A DNA stretch of 64,000 bases from Cyanobium sp. PCC 7001 (lineage in GTDB: Bacteria; Cyanobacteriota; Cyanobacteriia; PCC-6307; Cyanobiaceae): positions 1,928,670 through 1,992,669 of the forward strand of contig NZ_DS990556.1 of the NCBI RefSeq assembly GCF_000155635.1, in the 5' to 3' direction. Both the position numbers and the translations under genes were made by a program. The notes below the pieces were generated by a model. That model was given only the letters and a program-made list of their open reading frames with translations. It did no database searches and was not told where the DNA came from. Shown piece by piece: positions 46,099 through 57,648 of the stretch; positions within the stretch are counted from its first letter, which is position 1; every line of letters begins with the position of its first letter.

Positions 46099-46279
46099 CA
46101 AAGCATCACCTCCTGCCCTGTTCCTACTTTTGGTCTAGCACTGCCCGGTCAAAAAGCATTTCTACTGCCGGTTCTGCGCAGCCAAAAGGAGTCGAAATTG
46201 CTCCAGAAGCCTTGCGGGATGCGCCCTCTGGCTGTATCAAGAGTTACAAAGATGGCGCAGGATTGGCGGGGATTTCGGT

Positions 46280-46308
46280 ATGCAATTGAAATCGTCTTTC
46301 AATTGCAT
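46280..46308. repeat. Perfect 12-bp inverted repeat at the 3' end of uvrA
   Basis: ATGCAATTGAAA and its inverted copy flank a five-base loop. It lies 17 bases beyond the uvrA stop and is strikingly A/T-rich for this genome. No T-run follows on either strand. It may terminate uvrA transcription weakly or protect the message end. Confidence 0.7.
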
Positions 46309-46324
46309 CAACACCCTGTACGGA

Positions 46325-49304
<2,980 letters not shown>

Positions 49305-49326
49305 GCGGCGGCCTGGAGAACGGTGG

Positions 49327-49332
49327 ATTCTA
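49327..49332 (-). promoter_or_regulatory. Candidate -10 element (TAGAAT) for uvrA
   Basis: Reads TAGAAT on the reverse strand, 22 bases before the uvrA ATG. It differs from the consensus TATAAT at one position. No LexA-like site was seen. Confidence 0.4.
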
Positions 49333-49423
49333 GAAGTGAGGTCGCCTCCCCAGGGAGCAAGGCCTGCCGGGAGCGGCGGCGCTAGACCGGAGAGAACGGA
49401 GGCGGCGGGAGAGGCGGCGGGCC

Positions 49424-49927
49424 ATGCGGTTGAGCTTCATTCCGATCCATGTGTTCCGCGAGACGCCGCAGGTCACCTTCTTCGACGCCAGCGTGCCCCG
49501 CAGCAACGGCAGCGACATCGTGGAACACAGCGGCGCGGCGGTGTCGCCGCCCGATGACGACTCCGCCCAGCCGTGCTTCGAGCAGTACTACCTGCATCGC
49601 TATCAGGTGGACCACAACCTGGTGCTGCACGGCCAGCGCACCTTCACGCTGCTCAATCCCAGCTGGCCCCAGCCCCATCACGTGGTGCATCTGGTGCGGG
49701 CGATGGGGGCCCTGGAGATCCCGCTCGGCACCTACCACCGCTCGGTGTCGGGGGAAACGGGCAGCCTGGTGCTCAACCAGGCGGAGCGCAACGAGGGCTT
49801 CAGCTACGCCACCGAGTTCGTTCCGGTGAGCCTGCGCGACCGGCCCGATCTGCAGGCTGCCCGGCAGACGCCGCCGTGGGTGTGGTGCTGGCGCCACGGC
49901 CACATCTGCCGGCAGCAGGAGTGCTGA
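49424..49927 (+). CDS. Conserved cyanobacterial protein of unknown function, cupin-like, 167 residues
   Basis: Not a named family that I can cite with certainty. The strand-rich core with YLHRYQVDHNLVLHGQRTFTL, PQPHHVVHLVRAMGALEIPLG and TYHRSVSGETGSLVLNQAERN has several histidines and glycines arranged as in cupin or sugar-epimerase barrels. No signal or membrane segment. It diverges from uvrA and converges on the rhodanese gene. Confidence 0.6.
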   Translation: MRLSFIPIHVFRETPQVTFFDASVPRSNGSDIVEHSGAAVSPPDDDSAQPCFEQYYLHRYQVDHNLVLHGQRTFTLLNPSWPQPHHVVHLVRAMGALEIPLGTYHRSVSGETGSLVLNQAERNEGFSYATEFVPVSLRDRPDLQAARQTPPWVWCWRHGHICRQQEC

Positions 49928-49961
49928 GCCGAGGAGCCAGGGCCCCGGCCGGCCGGCCGGC

Positions 49962-50489
49962 CTAGTCGACCACCGCCTCGTAGCCCTCGGGCAGCAGATT
50001 CCAAGCGGGGCTGTAGACGTGCACGCGACGGGTGGGTCGCCCCTGGTGTTCCAGCGGCAGGCCGGCATGGGCCCAGGCGAGCAGGCTTCCCGCCAGGTTG
50101 CGGGTGCGGAATCCCTCCTGGATCAACTGGCGGCTGTAGAGCCCGCTGCGCAGACCGATGGTGCAGTACGGCACAACCAGGCTGGAGCGGTAGCGCTGCT
50201 TGCGCCGCTCGAACGCCTCCACACTGATCGCTCCGGGCAGCATGGACACCGCCTGTTCCCGCGGCTCACGCACATCCACCAGCACGAGGGGCTGGCCCTC
50301 CCTGCGGGCCCGCTGCAGGTCGTCCACCCCGAGATCGGGCACCTCGGCGAACTGACGCGCACGGAAGGCCCCATAGCGCTGCTCCACTGCCCGAGCCCGC
50401 TGGGCATCCGATGCCGGAGCGGTTCCCACCAGACCCGCGCAGCCCCCGAGCAGCAGCGCCAGAGCGGTGACGAGGAGGGATACGGGCAT
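49962..50489 (-). CDS. Rhodanese-domain lipoprotein
   Basis: A lipoprotein signal (LLVTALALLLGGC, lipobox LGGC near residue 17) precedes a rhodanese domain with VLVDVREPREQAVSMLPGAIS and the active-site loop CTIGLRSG, whose cysteine would carry the sulfur. The protein should be membrane-anchored and periplasmic or lumenal. The substrate is unknown. It lies nine bases after the short-chain dehydrogenase gene and is probably co-transcribed with it. Confidence 0.82.
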   Translation of the reverse strand: MPVSLLVTALALLLGGCAGLVGTAPASDAQRARAVEQRYGAFRARQFAEVPDLGVDDLQRARREGQPLVLVDVREPREQAVSMLPGAISVEAFERRKQRYRSSLVVPYCTIGLRSGLYSRQLIQEGFRTRNLAGSLLAWAHAGLPLEHQGRPTRRVHVYSPAWNLLPEGYEAVVD

Positions 50490-50498
50490 GGGCGTCGA

Positions 50499-51440
50499 TC
50501 AGACCGGCAGCGGGACGCTGGACTTCAGCACGGAACCGCAGAGCTCCACACTGCGCTGCCAGAGGCGCTGCCGCTGCTCCGGATCGCGGGCAGCGGGTGC
50601 CACCGGCACAGCCTTCGGCCAGCCCCGCATGCCGCCCCACTGGTCCGGGCCGTAGTGGCCAGCGGGGGTCGCGTCCGGTGCCGTGGCGGCAAAGAGCTGG
50701 GGCAGGGCGCCCATCGCGGCGCTCTGGAACAGGGGGCCCATCAACCGGTAGGCGAGGGGCTCGAACCAGGAACCGCTGGCCGCCACCGAGGCGGGCTGCA
50801 GGTTGGTGCGGGCCACGCCCGGATGGGCCGCCAGGGAGAGCACGCTGGCCTGCTCGGCATCCAGCCGCTGCTGCAGCTCGATGGCGAACATGACGTTGGC
50901 CAGCTTGCTCTGGCCATAGGCCTGCCAGCGGTCGTAACGGCGCTCTCCCTGCAGGTCGTCGAAGGCGATGCGGCCGAAGTACTGGGCGCCGGAGGTCACG
51001 GTGACCACCCGGGCTCCCGGACGGGAGCGCAGCAGCGGCAGCAGGGCCTGGGTGAGGGCGAAATGGCCGAGATGGTTGATGCCGAACTGCAACTCGAAGC
51101 CATCGCGGGTGAGGGCGCGGGGGAGGCCCATCACCCCGGCGTTGTTCACCAGCAGGTCGAGGCGGCCGTAGCGCTCCTCCACCGCGCCGGCGGCTCTCGC
51201 CACGGCCGCCAGGTCGGCGAGGTCGAGGTCGAGCAGATCCACCGCCCCACCGGCGGCCACGCTGGGGAGCAGGGCCTGGCGGGCCTGTTCGGCCCTGGTC
51301 CTGGACCGGCAGCCGAGCAGCACGGTGGCCCCCTTGCCCACCAGGGCCCGGGCGGTCTCGAAACCGAGTCCACTGCTGGCCCCGGTCACCAGGGCAAGAC
51401 GCCCCGACTGGTCAGGGATGTCGGCGGCGTTCCAGGGCAT
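50499..51440 (-). CDS. Short-chain dehydrogenase/reductase (retinol dehydrogenase-like)
   Basis: NAD(P)-dependent oxidoreductase of 313 residues. The cofactor motif TGASSGLG lies near residue 20, NNAGVMG follows, and the active site reads TSGAQYF and YGQSKLANV (Tyr and Lys of YxxxK). The longer type with a C-terminal extension (YGPDQWGGMRGWP) resembles retinol dehydrogenase and protochlorophyllide reductase relatives. The substrate is unknown. The frame can start at 51461, but the ATG at 51440 fits better. First gene of a probable pair with the rhodanese lipoprotein. Confidence 0.87.
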   Translation of the reverse strand: MPWNAADIPDQSGRLALVTGASSGLGFETARALVGKGATVLLGCRSRTRAEQARQALLPSVAAGGAVDLLDLDLADLAAVARAAGAVEERYGRLDLLVNNAGVMGLPRALTRDGFELQFGINHLGHFALTQALLPLLRSRPGARVVTVTSGAQYFGRIAFDDLQGERRYDRWQAYGQSKLANVMFAIELQQRLDAEQASVLSLAAHPGVARTNLQPASVAASGSWFEPLAYRLMGPLFQSAAMGALPQLFAATAPDATPAGHYGPDQWGGMRGWPKAVPVAPAARDPEQRQRLWQRSVELCGSVLKSSVPLPV

Positions 51441-51539
51441 GGGAGCCACGGCTGGAGCCATGAATGTAAAGAACTTCTACGGTGATGTGGCGGTGGCGGG
51501 CCGATGTGGAGCCGGCAGGCCGGGGTTGCATCCCAAGGC

Positions 51540-51556
51540 CCCCGAGCAGCTCGGGG
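51540..51556 (-). terminator. Hairpin after recN
   Basis: CCCCGAG and CTCGGGG pair around a 3-base loop, 15 bases beyond the recN stop on the reverse strand. There is no T-run. Confidence 0.5.
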
Positions 51557-51570
51557 AAGCGGCGCTCGCC

Positions 51571-53277
51571 TCAGCCGGACTCGGCCGCCCGCTGCTCCAG
51601 CAGGCTGGCCGCGTAGCTGCGGGCCTGGCCGTGGTCGCCGCCGGCCAGCTCCGCCAGTTCGGCCTGGCGCTCGCGAGTGTCCCGCAGGTGGGACACCCGC
51701 GTGTGGGTCAAGCCCGCCACCACCTGCTTGGACACCTGGAAATGGTGGTCGGCCGCGGCGGCCACCAGGGGCTGGTGGGTCACGCAGAACACCTGGCGCT
51801 GGGCAGCGAGGCGCCGCAGCAGGGAGGCCATCGCGCCACTCACCCGCCCACTCACCCCAGCATCGATCTCGTCGAACAGCAGGGTCACGTGGGGGTCGGC
51901 CGCGGCCAGGCAGGTCTTCAGGGCCAGCAGAAAGCGGCTCATCTCCCCGCCTGACGCCACCTCGGCCAGCGGAGCCAGGGGCTGGCCGGGGTTGGCCGAG
52001 AACAGGAACTGCACGGCATCAGCCCCCTCCTCCCCAGGGTCCGCCGGGCTCACCTGCACCTGGAAGCGCACGTTGGCCAGCCCCATCGGGCGCAGGGCCT
52101 CCACCATCTGGGCATCGAGGCGGCCGGCGGCCTCGCGGCGCAGGGCCGAGAGGGCCGCATTCGCCCCATCCCGCTGCTGCCGTGCCGCGGACTCCGCCTG
52201 CTCCAGCGCCTGCAGTGAAGCCTCGAGGCCACCGGGGGCAAGCTGGCCGCGCAGCTGATCCCGCAGGGCGATCAGCTCGCCCAGGTCGCGGCCATGGCGA
52301 CGCTCCAGCAGCCGGAGCTGCTGCATCCGCACCTGCAGGTCCGCCAGCGACTCGGGGTCGCTGTCGAGGCTGGCGCCATAGCGGTCGAGGTCGCGCGCCA
52401 GCTCCTGAACCAGCACCAGCACCTCGGCGGCCCGGCCATGCAGGGTGTCCAGAGAGCCATCGCAATGGCGCATGGCCTGCCACTCGGGCTCGCAGGCCGC
52501 CAGATGATCGAGCACCGACGGGGCCCCCTCGGCCCCTTCCACCAGCCGGCCGAGCAGCACGGTCACGCCCTCCTGCAACCGCACGCCGTGGGCCAGCCGG
52601 TCCTGCTCCTGCTGCAGCCGCCCAAGTTCCTGGGGGTCTTCGAGGCCGGCGGCCTCCAGCTCCACCAGGCACTGCTCCTGCTCGGCCCGCCGCTGCCGGG
52701 CCTCGTGCCACGCCGCCCGGGCCTCCTGCAGGGCGGCGGCGGCCCGCTTCCAGGCGCCCCAGGCGCTGGCCGCAACGGCCAGGGCCTGCTGCAGGTCTGC
52801 CCCGCCGAAGCGATCCAGCCAGCGGCGCTGCTGGCCGGCGCGGGCCAGGTGCTGGGTCTGGCCCTGCACGGTGAGGTCCAGCAGCAGGGGGCGCAGCTCG
52901 AGAAGCTGGCTGCGGTTGATGCTGATCCCGTTGAGTCGATGGCGGCTGGAGAGCCGCCCCTCGTTCAGCCGCCAGTCCCGGGCGAGCACCAGGGCGTCCT
53001 CCTCCAGCACAGCGTCCTCGAGCTGCTGGTCAGTCAGCCAGCGCTCGAGCGGCGGTGAGAGCGTGAAGCTGGCCTCGATGCGGCCGCCGCTGGCGCCCTG
53101 GCGCAGCAGGCGGGTACCAGCGCTGCCGGGGGCACCCCCCAGCAGGGCATCGAGGGCGTCGAGGAGGATCGATTTGCCTGCGCCGGTTTCGCCGGTGAGC
53201 ACGGTGAAGCCCGAGCTGAAGCCGAGCTCCAGGCGCTCGATCAGGGCGATGTTCTCGAGGCGCAGGGCCGTGAGCAC
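51571..53277 (-). CDS. recN: DNA repair protein RecN
   Basis: SMC-like ATPase in double-strand-break repair. The 568 residues begin LTALRLENIALIERLEL and carry the Walker A GETGAGKS near residue 30. A long coiled-coil middle (repeated Glu/Gln/Arg/Leu) is followed by the C-terminal ATPase half with ASGGEMSRFLLALK, LLFDEIDAGVSG (Walker B) and CVTHQPLVAAAADHHF. Diverges from the ABC1 kinase gene with 82 bases between them. Confidence 0.95.
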   Translation of the reverse strand: MLTALRLENIALIERLELGFSSGFTVLTGETGAGKSILLDALDALLGGAPGSAGTRLLRQGASGGRIEASFTLSPPLERWLTDQQLEDAVLEEDALVLARDWRLNEGRLSSRHRLNGISINRSQLLELRPLLLDLTVQGQTQHLARAGQQRRWLDRFGGADLQQALAVAASAWGAWKRAAAALQEARAAWHEARQRRAEQEQCLVELEAAGLEDPQELGRLQQEQDRLAHGVRLQEGVTVLLGRLVEGAEGAPSVLDHLAACEPEWQAMRHCDGSLDTLHGRAAEVLVLVQELARDLDRYGASLDSDPESLADLQVRMQQLRLLERRHGRDLGELIALRDQLRGQLAPGGLEASLQALEQAESAARQQRDGANAALSALRREAAGRLDAQMVEALRPMGLANVRFQVQVSPADPGEEGADAVQFLFSANPGQPLAPLAEVASGGEMSRFLLALKTCLAAADPHVTLLFDEIDAGVSGRVSGAMASLLRRLAAQRQVFCVTHQPLVAAAADHHFQVSKQVVAGLTHTRVSHLRDTRERQAELAELAGGDHGQARSYAASLLEQRAAESG

Positions 53278-53359
53278 GCAGCCTCCGGCGGTCGCGCAGA
53301 CCGTAGCGGCTGTCTGTTTGCTTTAGAAGGGGTGTCCCGCCTGCGGCGATCGGCGAGCC

Positions 53360-55435
53360 ATGGTGAGCAGTCCGTCTGAATCAGCTTCCAGCACGGCGCT
53401 CGAGCAGGCCACGGCCGCCATGCGCCAGGCCGTGCAGGGCGAGGCCGCTGGTGCCCAGCCCCTCGAGGCCGGCAGCCCGGACCCAATCACCAGCCACCCG
53501 GCCGCAGCGGCTCCCCCCTCGCAGCCGCCGCCGGGGCATTCCAACCGCGACGAACTCAGCGACTTCATCGAAGCCTCCGGACTGCTCGCCTACGACCCGC
53601 TGGCGATCCGGCGCATCTATGCCGGCCATCCGCAGCGGCTGATCCGCCGCCTCTGGCAGACCCTGATGCCGATCAGCCTCTACCTGACCGGGGTCGGATT
53701 CGACTGGCTGCTGGGGCAGCTCAGCACCCCCGCGCGGGCCCGGGCCCGCGCCCGCGAGGCCGCCGAACTGATCGCCTCCCTGGGGCCGGCCTTCATCAAG
53801 GCGGGACAGGCCCTCTCCACCCGGCCCGACATCGTGCCGCCCCTGTTGCTGGAGGAGCTCGCCCAGCTGCAGGACCAGCTGCCCGGCTTCGATCCGGCCC
53901 TGGCGATGGCCTGCATCGAGGAGGACCTGGGGGCACCGGTGGAGGCGATCTTCGCCGAGCTCGAGCGGAAGCCGATCTCGGCGGCCTCCCTCGGGCAGGT
54001 GCACCGCGGCAGGCTCCTCAGCGGCGAGCCCGTGGCCGTGAAGGTGCAGCGCCCGGGCCTGCGGGAGCAGATCACCCTGGATCTGTACATCGTGCGGAAC
54101 ATCGCCGGCTGGATCAATCGCAACGTGGGGCTGATCCGCAGCGATCTGGTGGCCCTGATCGATGAGCTGGGCCAGCGGGTGTTCGAGGAGATGGATTACT
54201 TCAACGAGGCGAGCAATGCCGAGCGCTTCGCCGCCCTGCACCGGCACAATCCCCGCATCGCCGTGCCCCGCATCCACCACCAGGCCACCAGCCGCCGGGT
54301 GCTCACCATGGAGTGGATGGATGGGGTGAAGCTCACCAACCTGGATGCGGTGCGGGCCATCGGCATCGACCCCGACGACATGGTGGAGGTGGGGGTCAAC
54401 TGCAGCCTGCAGCAGCTGCTGGAGCACGGCTTCTTCCATGCCGATCCCCACCCCGGCAACCTGCTGGCCCTGCCGGATGGCCGCCTCGCCTATCTGGACT
54501 TCGGGATGATGAGCGCGGTGAGCCGCGAGGCCCGCACCGGCCTGATCCAGGCGGTGGTGCACCTGGTGAACCGCAACTTCTCGCGCCTCTCCCAGGACTT
54601 CGTGAGTCTGGGGTTCCTGGCGGAGGATGTGGATCTCGAGCCGATCGTTCCGGCCTTCGAGAGCGTGTTCGGCCAGGCCCTGGAGATGGGCGTGAGCCGG
54701 ATGGACTTCAAGGCCGTCACCGACGATCTCTCCGGGGTGATGTACCGGTTCCCCTTCCAGGTGCCGCCCTACTACGCCCTGATCATCCGCTCGCTGGTGA
54801 CCCTCGAGGGGATCGCCCTGAGCGTGGACCCGGATTTCAAGATCCTCGGGGCGGCCTATCCCTACTTCGCCCGGCGCCTGATGGAGGATCCCGATCCGAG
54901 CCTGCGGGAGAGCCTCAGGGAGATGCTCTTCGATGGTGAGGTGTTCCGCTGGCAGCGGCTCGACAACCTGATCGCCAGCGCCTCCCAGGGGGCGGATCTG
55001 GATCTCGAGAGCCTGCTGGACCAGGTGCTCGATTTCCTCTTCTCCCCCAACGGCGGCATGCTGCGCCACCAGCTGGTGGATGCGTTGGTCCAGAAGCTGG
55101 ATGGGCTGGCCTGGGAAACCACCCTGCGGCTCGGCAAGCGCCTGCCCGAACGGCTGCAGCCGCCGGGTCTGCGTCAGCGCTCGTTGCTGCGCAGCAGCGA
55201 ACCCCTGCTCGACCTCGCCCCGCTCCAGCAGCTGGTGGCGATCCTGCAGGCGCTGCCGGGCTTCGAGCCCCAGCTGCTGATCAGCCGGTTGCCGCGGGTG
55301 CTGGGGGAACCGGAGCTGCGGCGCATGGGCCTCGACCTGGCCAAGGGCCTGGCCGAACGGGGGGTGGTGCGGCTGCTGCGGGACGTGATCACACCACCGG
55401 GGGCACTCCCCCAAACCGCTGTGGTCACGGGCTGA
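53360..55435 (+). CDS. ABC1/UbiB/COQ8 family atypical kinase
   Basis: The 691-residue protein has a Pro/Ala-rich N-terminal 60 residues and then the ABC1 core. FIKAGQALSTRPDIVP is the KxGQ element that caps the active site. VAVKVQRPGL holds the ATP lysine, EEMDYFNEASNAERF follows, then HGFFHADPHPGNLL and YLDFGMM, the catalytic and metal-binding loops. Cyanobacterial and plastid relatives (ABC1Ks) affect plastoquinone and tocopherol metabolism; the substrate here is unknown. The C-terminal 200 residues are specific to the cyanobacterial type. Confidence 0.9.
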   Translation: MVSSPSESASSTALEQATAAMRQAVQGEAAGAQPLEAGSPDPITSHPAAAAPPSQPPPGHSNRDELSDFIEASGLLAYDPLAIRRIYAGHPQRLIRRLWQTLMPISLYLTGVGFDWLLGQLSTPARARARAREAAELIASLGPAFIKAGQALSTRPDIVPPLLLEELAQLQDQLPGFDPALAMACIEEDLGAPVEAIFAELERKPISAASLGQVHRGRLLSGEPVAVKVQRPGLREQITLDLYIVRNIAGWINRNVGLIRSDLVALIDELGQRVFEEMDYFNEASNAERFAALHRHNPRIAVPRIHHQATSRRVLTMEWMDGVKLTNLDAVRAIGIDPDDMVEVGVNCSLQQLLEHGFFHADPHPGNLLALPDGRLAYLDFGMMSAVSREARTGLIQAVVHLVNRNFSRLSQDFVSLGFLAEDVDLEPIVPAFESVFGQALEMGVSRMDFKAVTDDLSGVMYRFPFQVPPYYALIIRSLVTLEGIALSVDPDFKILGAAYPYFARRLMEDPDPSLRESLREMLFDGEVFRWQRLDNLIASASQGADLDLESLLDQVLDFLFSPNGGMLRHQLVDALVQKLDGLAWETTLRLGKRLPERLQPPGLRQRSLLRSSEPLLDLAPLQQLVAILQALPGFEPQLLISRLPRVLGEPELRRMGLDLAKGLAERGVVRLLRDVITPPGALPQTAVVTG

Positions 55436-55443
55436 AATCCCCC

Positions 55444-55449
55444 TAGGGT
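55444..55449 (+). promoter_or_regulatory. Candidate -10 element (TAGGGT) next to a start codon
   Basis: TAGGGT ends six bases before the ATG at 55456, in the 20-base gap after the ABC1 gene. As at 33924, this geometry would give a leaderless message. Confidence 0.3.
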
Positions 55450-55455
55450 GGGCCG

Positions 55456-56076
55456 ATGCCATCACGCTCACTCCGCAACCAGCTGCTGGCGGCCCTGATG
55501 GGGCTCGGCCTCAGCCTTGGATCCCCTGCCGCCTTCGCAGCCGAGAACCTGGTGTTCGTGAGCGGCGCATTCCGCCGCTCCATCCCGGTTGCCGATCTGG
55601 AGCATCTGGCCACCACCGGCGAAGCCCGGGGCCTGCTCTCCGACGTGCTCCGCATCAGCAATCAGGACCCGCAGACGGTGTCCTCGCTGTTGAACCAGTC
55701 GATCGCCCTGCCCATCACGCTGGTGAGCCGGCTGCTCAACACGCGCATCGGTGAGGCGCTGCTGCAGCGTCTGGCCCAGGTGGTGTACCCGCTGAAGGCT
55801 CAGAACCAGGGGATTCCAGCCCTGCGCTCGGCCCTGGTGATGGGCCTGGTCGATGGCGACGGATCCCTCTCGGCGATCAGTTTCCTCCAGGCCTACCCCA
55901 CCCAGGAACTGGAGGTGAACATCCCGGCCCTGCTGGCCGTGATGCAGAAGGCCAGCTCGATCAGCGAACTCGTGCGCTTCTTCTCGGAGTCGCCCCTCGA
56001 TGGCCTGCGGGGCAACAACGGTGAGGAGGCGGCCCAGCCCCCCTCCGGCGACCCGCCGCCGACTGCAGAGCCGTAG
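55456..56076 (+). CDS. Exported stand-alone DUF1400 protein
   Basis: A 206-residue protein with a signal peptide (cleavage after about residue 28, PAAFAA). The remainder matches the DUF1400 domain: [75 protein letters not shown] and [14 protein letters not shown]. These blocks are the same as those in the first half of the hydrolase at 40502, but no hydrolase domain follows; the protein ends in a Pro-rich tail. Function unknown. It starts 20 bases after the ABC1 kinase gene. Confidence 0.8.
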   Translation: MPSRSLRNQLLAALMGLGLSLGSPAAFAAENLVFVSGAFRRSIPVADLEHLATTGEARGLLSDVLRISNQDPQTVSSLLNQSIALPITLVSRLLNTRIGEALLQRLAQVVYPLKAQNQGIPALRSALVMGLVDGDGSLSAISFLQAYPTQELEVNIPALLAVMQKASSISELVRFFSESPLDGLRGNNGEEAAQPPSGDPPPTAEP

Positions 56077-56079
56077 ATT
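56074..56079 (+). promoter_or_regulatory. Candidate -10 element (TAGATT) for thrC
   Basis: TAGATT overlaps the stop codon of the DUF1400 gene and lies 83 bases before the thrC ATG. Confidence 0.3.
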
Positions 56080-56162
56080 CGTTCCAGCCACTCCCTTCCC
56101 CCTTGCCCCTGCTCCAATCCCTGCGACGCCTGGGCTTGGGGCCTGGCTCCGGTGGTCCTGTG

Positions 56163-57221
56163 ATGCAGGACTGGCCGGGCCTGATCGAGGCCTACCGCGC
56201 CTGGCTGCCGGTGACCGGCCGCACCCCGGTGATCACCCTGCGGGAGGGAGCGACGCCCCTGATTCCGAGCCCCGCCATCGCCGAGCGGATCGGCAACGGC
56301 GTGAAGGTGTTCCTCAAGTACGACGGCCTCAACCCCACCGGCTCCTTCAAGGACCGTGGCATGACCATGGCCATCTCCAAAGCCCGGGAAGCGGGCTCGG
56401 AGGCCGTGATCTGCGCCAGCACCGGCAACACCTCGGCCGCGGCCGCGGCCTACGCCCGGCGGGGCGGCATGCGGGCCTTCGTGCTGATTCCCGATGGCTA
56501 TGTGGCCCAGGGCAAGCTGGCCCAGGCCCTGCTCTACGGCGCCGAGGTGATCGCCATCCAGGGCAATTTCGATCGGGCGCTGGCGATCGTGCAGGAGGTG
56601 GCGAACCAGTACCCCGTCACCCTGGTGAACTCGGTCAACCCGTACCGCCTGCAGGGCCAGAAGACCGCGGCCTTCGAGGTGGTGGATGCCCTCGGAGAGG
56701 CCCCCGACTGGCTCTGCATCCCGGTCGGCAACGCCGGCAACATCACGGCGTACTGGATGGGCTTCAAGGAATACCGCAATGCCGGCCGCAGCTCCCGGCT
56801 GCCGCGCATGCTGGGCTTCCAGGCCGCCGGCTCGGCCCCCCTGGTGCTCGGCCACACGGTGGAGCAACCCGACACCATCGCCACCGCGATCCGCATCGGC
56901 AACCCCGTGAACCGCGACAACGCCCTGAAGGTGGAGGCGGAGAGCGCGGGCGGGTTCATGGCCGTCACCGACGCGGAGATCATCGAGGCCTACAAGCTTC
57001 TGGGCAGTGAGGAAGGCGTGTTCTGCGAACCGGCCAGTGCCGCCTCGGTGGCCGGACTGCTCAAGCGCCGGGCCGAGGTGCCGGCAGGGTCCACGGTGGT
57101 GTGCGTGCTGACCGGCAACGGGCTCAAGGACCCGGCCACGGCCATCGAACACAATGACGCCCGCTTCCACACCGGCCTGGAGGCAGACACGGCCAAGGTG
57201 GCGGCCGTGATGGGCTTCTGA
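56163..57221 (+). CDS. thrC: Threonine synthase
   Basis: PLP enzyme that converts O-phosphohomoserine to threonine. The 352 residues include [11 protein letters not shown] with the PLP lysine at 63, [15 protein letters not shown], the phosphate-binding [11 protein letters not shown] and LTGNGLKDP. The ATG at 56163 matches the usual N-terminus. The frame is open upstream to a TTG at 56103. In published picocyanobacterial genomes thrC is among the last genes before the chromosome start at dnaN. Confidence 0.95.
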   Translation: MQDWPGLIEAYRAWLPVTGRTPVITLREGATPLIPSPAIAERIGNGVKVFLKYDGLNPTGSFKDRGMTMAISKAREAGSEAVICASTGNTSAAAAAYARRGGMRAFVLIPDGYVAQGKLAQALLYGAEVIAIQGNFDRALAIVQEVANQYPVTLVNSVNPYRLQGQKTAAFEVVDALGEAPDWLCIPVGNAGNITAYWMGFKEYRNAGRSSRLPRMLGFQAAGSAPLVLGHTVEQPDTIATAIRIGNPVNRDNALKVEAESAGGFMAVTDAEIIEAYKLLGSEEGVFCEPASAASVAGLLKRRAEVPAGSTVVCVLTGNGLKDPATAIEHNDARFHTGLEADTAKVAAVMGF

Positions 57222-57648
57222 GCGAGAGGCCGCAGCGGCGACCGCCAGGGAGCATGCCGGGAGGCCGGTGCCAATCGCCCAACCGTCTGCCGGAAAGCTC
57301 CGCAAAACCCCGGCTGGGGCGGTGGGAAGCATGGGCACAACCTGCCTGGCATCGCACCGATCCGTTTCCCCAGGCTCGGGAAACGGAGGAAAACGGCATG
57401 CTCTCCCCATCGGTGTGCCGCACCTCCCCAGGCTGCCGCAGGCCCGATACCCCGAGAAACGGGGCTCTTCAGACGCTTTCCGCACTTTCCTCAGGCTCTA
57501 CGACTACCGGATTCTTTCTTCTTCTGATCATCTAGATCTCTGGCAGAAGACGGGCTCTCACAGGCGGATGACCGCCGTTGCGGATTGCGCCGGGCTGTGG
57601 AAGCGTGGAGGCCCTGAAAATCCGTTCGTTCCGACGGCACCGCTCCCC
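57222..57648. other. Candidate chromosomal replication origin (oriC) region
   Basis: 427 bases without a gene, directly before dnaN. It contains several 7-of-9 matches to the cyanobacterial DnaA box TTTTCCACA: GTTTCCCCA (57364-57372), the adjacent pair CTTTCCGCA and CTTTCCTCA (57476-57493), and a reverse-strand GCTTCCACA (57596-57604). It also has a 10-bp inverted repeat at 57361-57387, a CCCCG/CGGGG hairpin at 57450-57464, and an A/T-rich pyrimidine stretch around 57511-57540 that could unwind. The gene order thrC-dnaN supports the call. No box is a perfect match. Confidence 0.45.

Larger units (their letters stand above)
45863..46324. other. 462-base gap poor in genes and poorer in GC
   Basis: The largest gene-poor gap in the window. 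It carries, from left to right, the RTX leader, a direct repeat CTATCCAA at 45964-45971 and 45976-45983, a short reverse-strand frame with a strong Shine-Dalgarno sequence (46036-46098), and a perfect A/T-rich hairpin (46280-46308) at the uvrA end. An 88-residue forward frame at 46023-46289 shows no protein-like character. Confidence 0.7.

Noticed and set aside
46023-46289. 88-codon forward frame in the gap before uvrA
   Set aside because: No Shine-Dalgarno, mixed composition without domain character, and overlaps the hairpin.
49305-49423. LexA/SOS box expected before uvrA
   Set aside because: No AGTAC-type inverted repeat seen; only a TAGAAT -10-like sequence.
53381-55471. Reverse open frame of 696 codons opposite the ABC1 kinase gene
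   Set aside because: Composition is His/Gln/Gly-rich shadow text; the forward frame has all ABC1 motifs.
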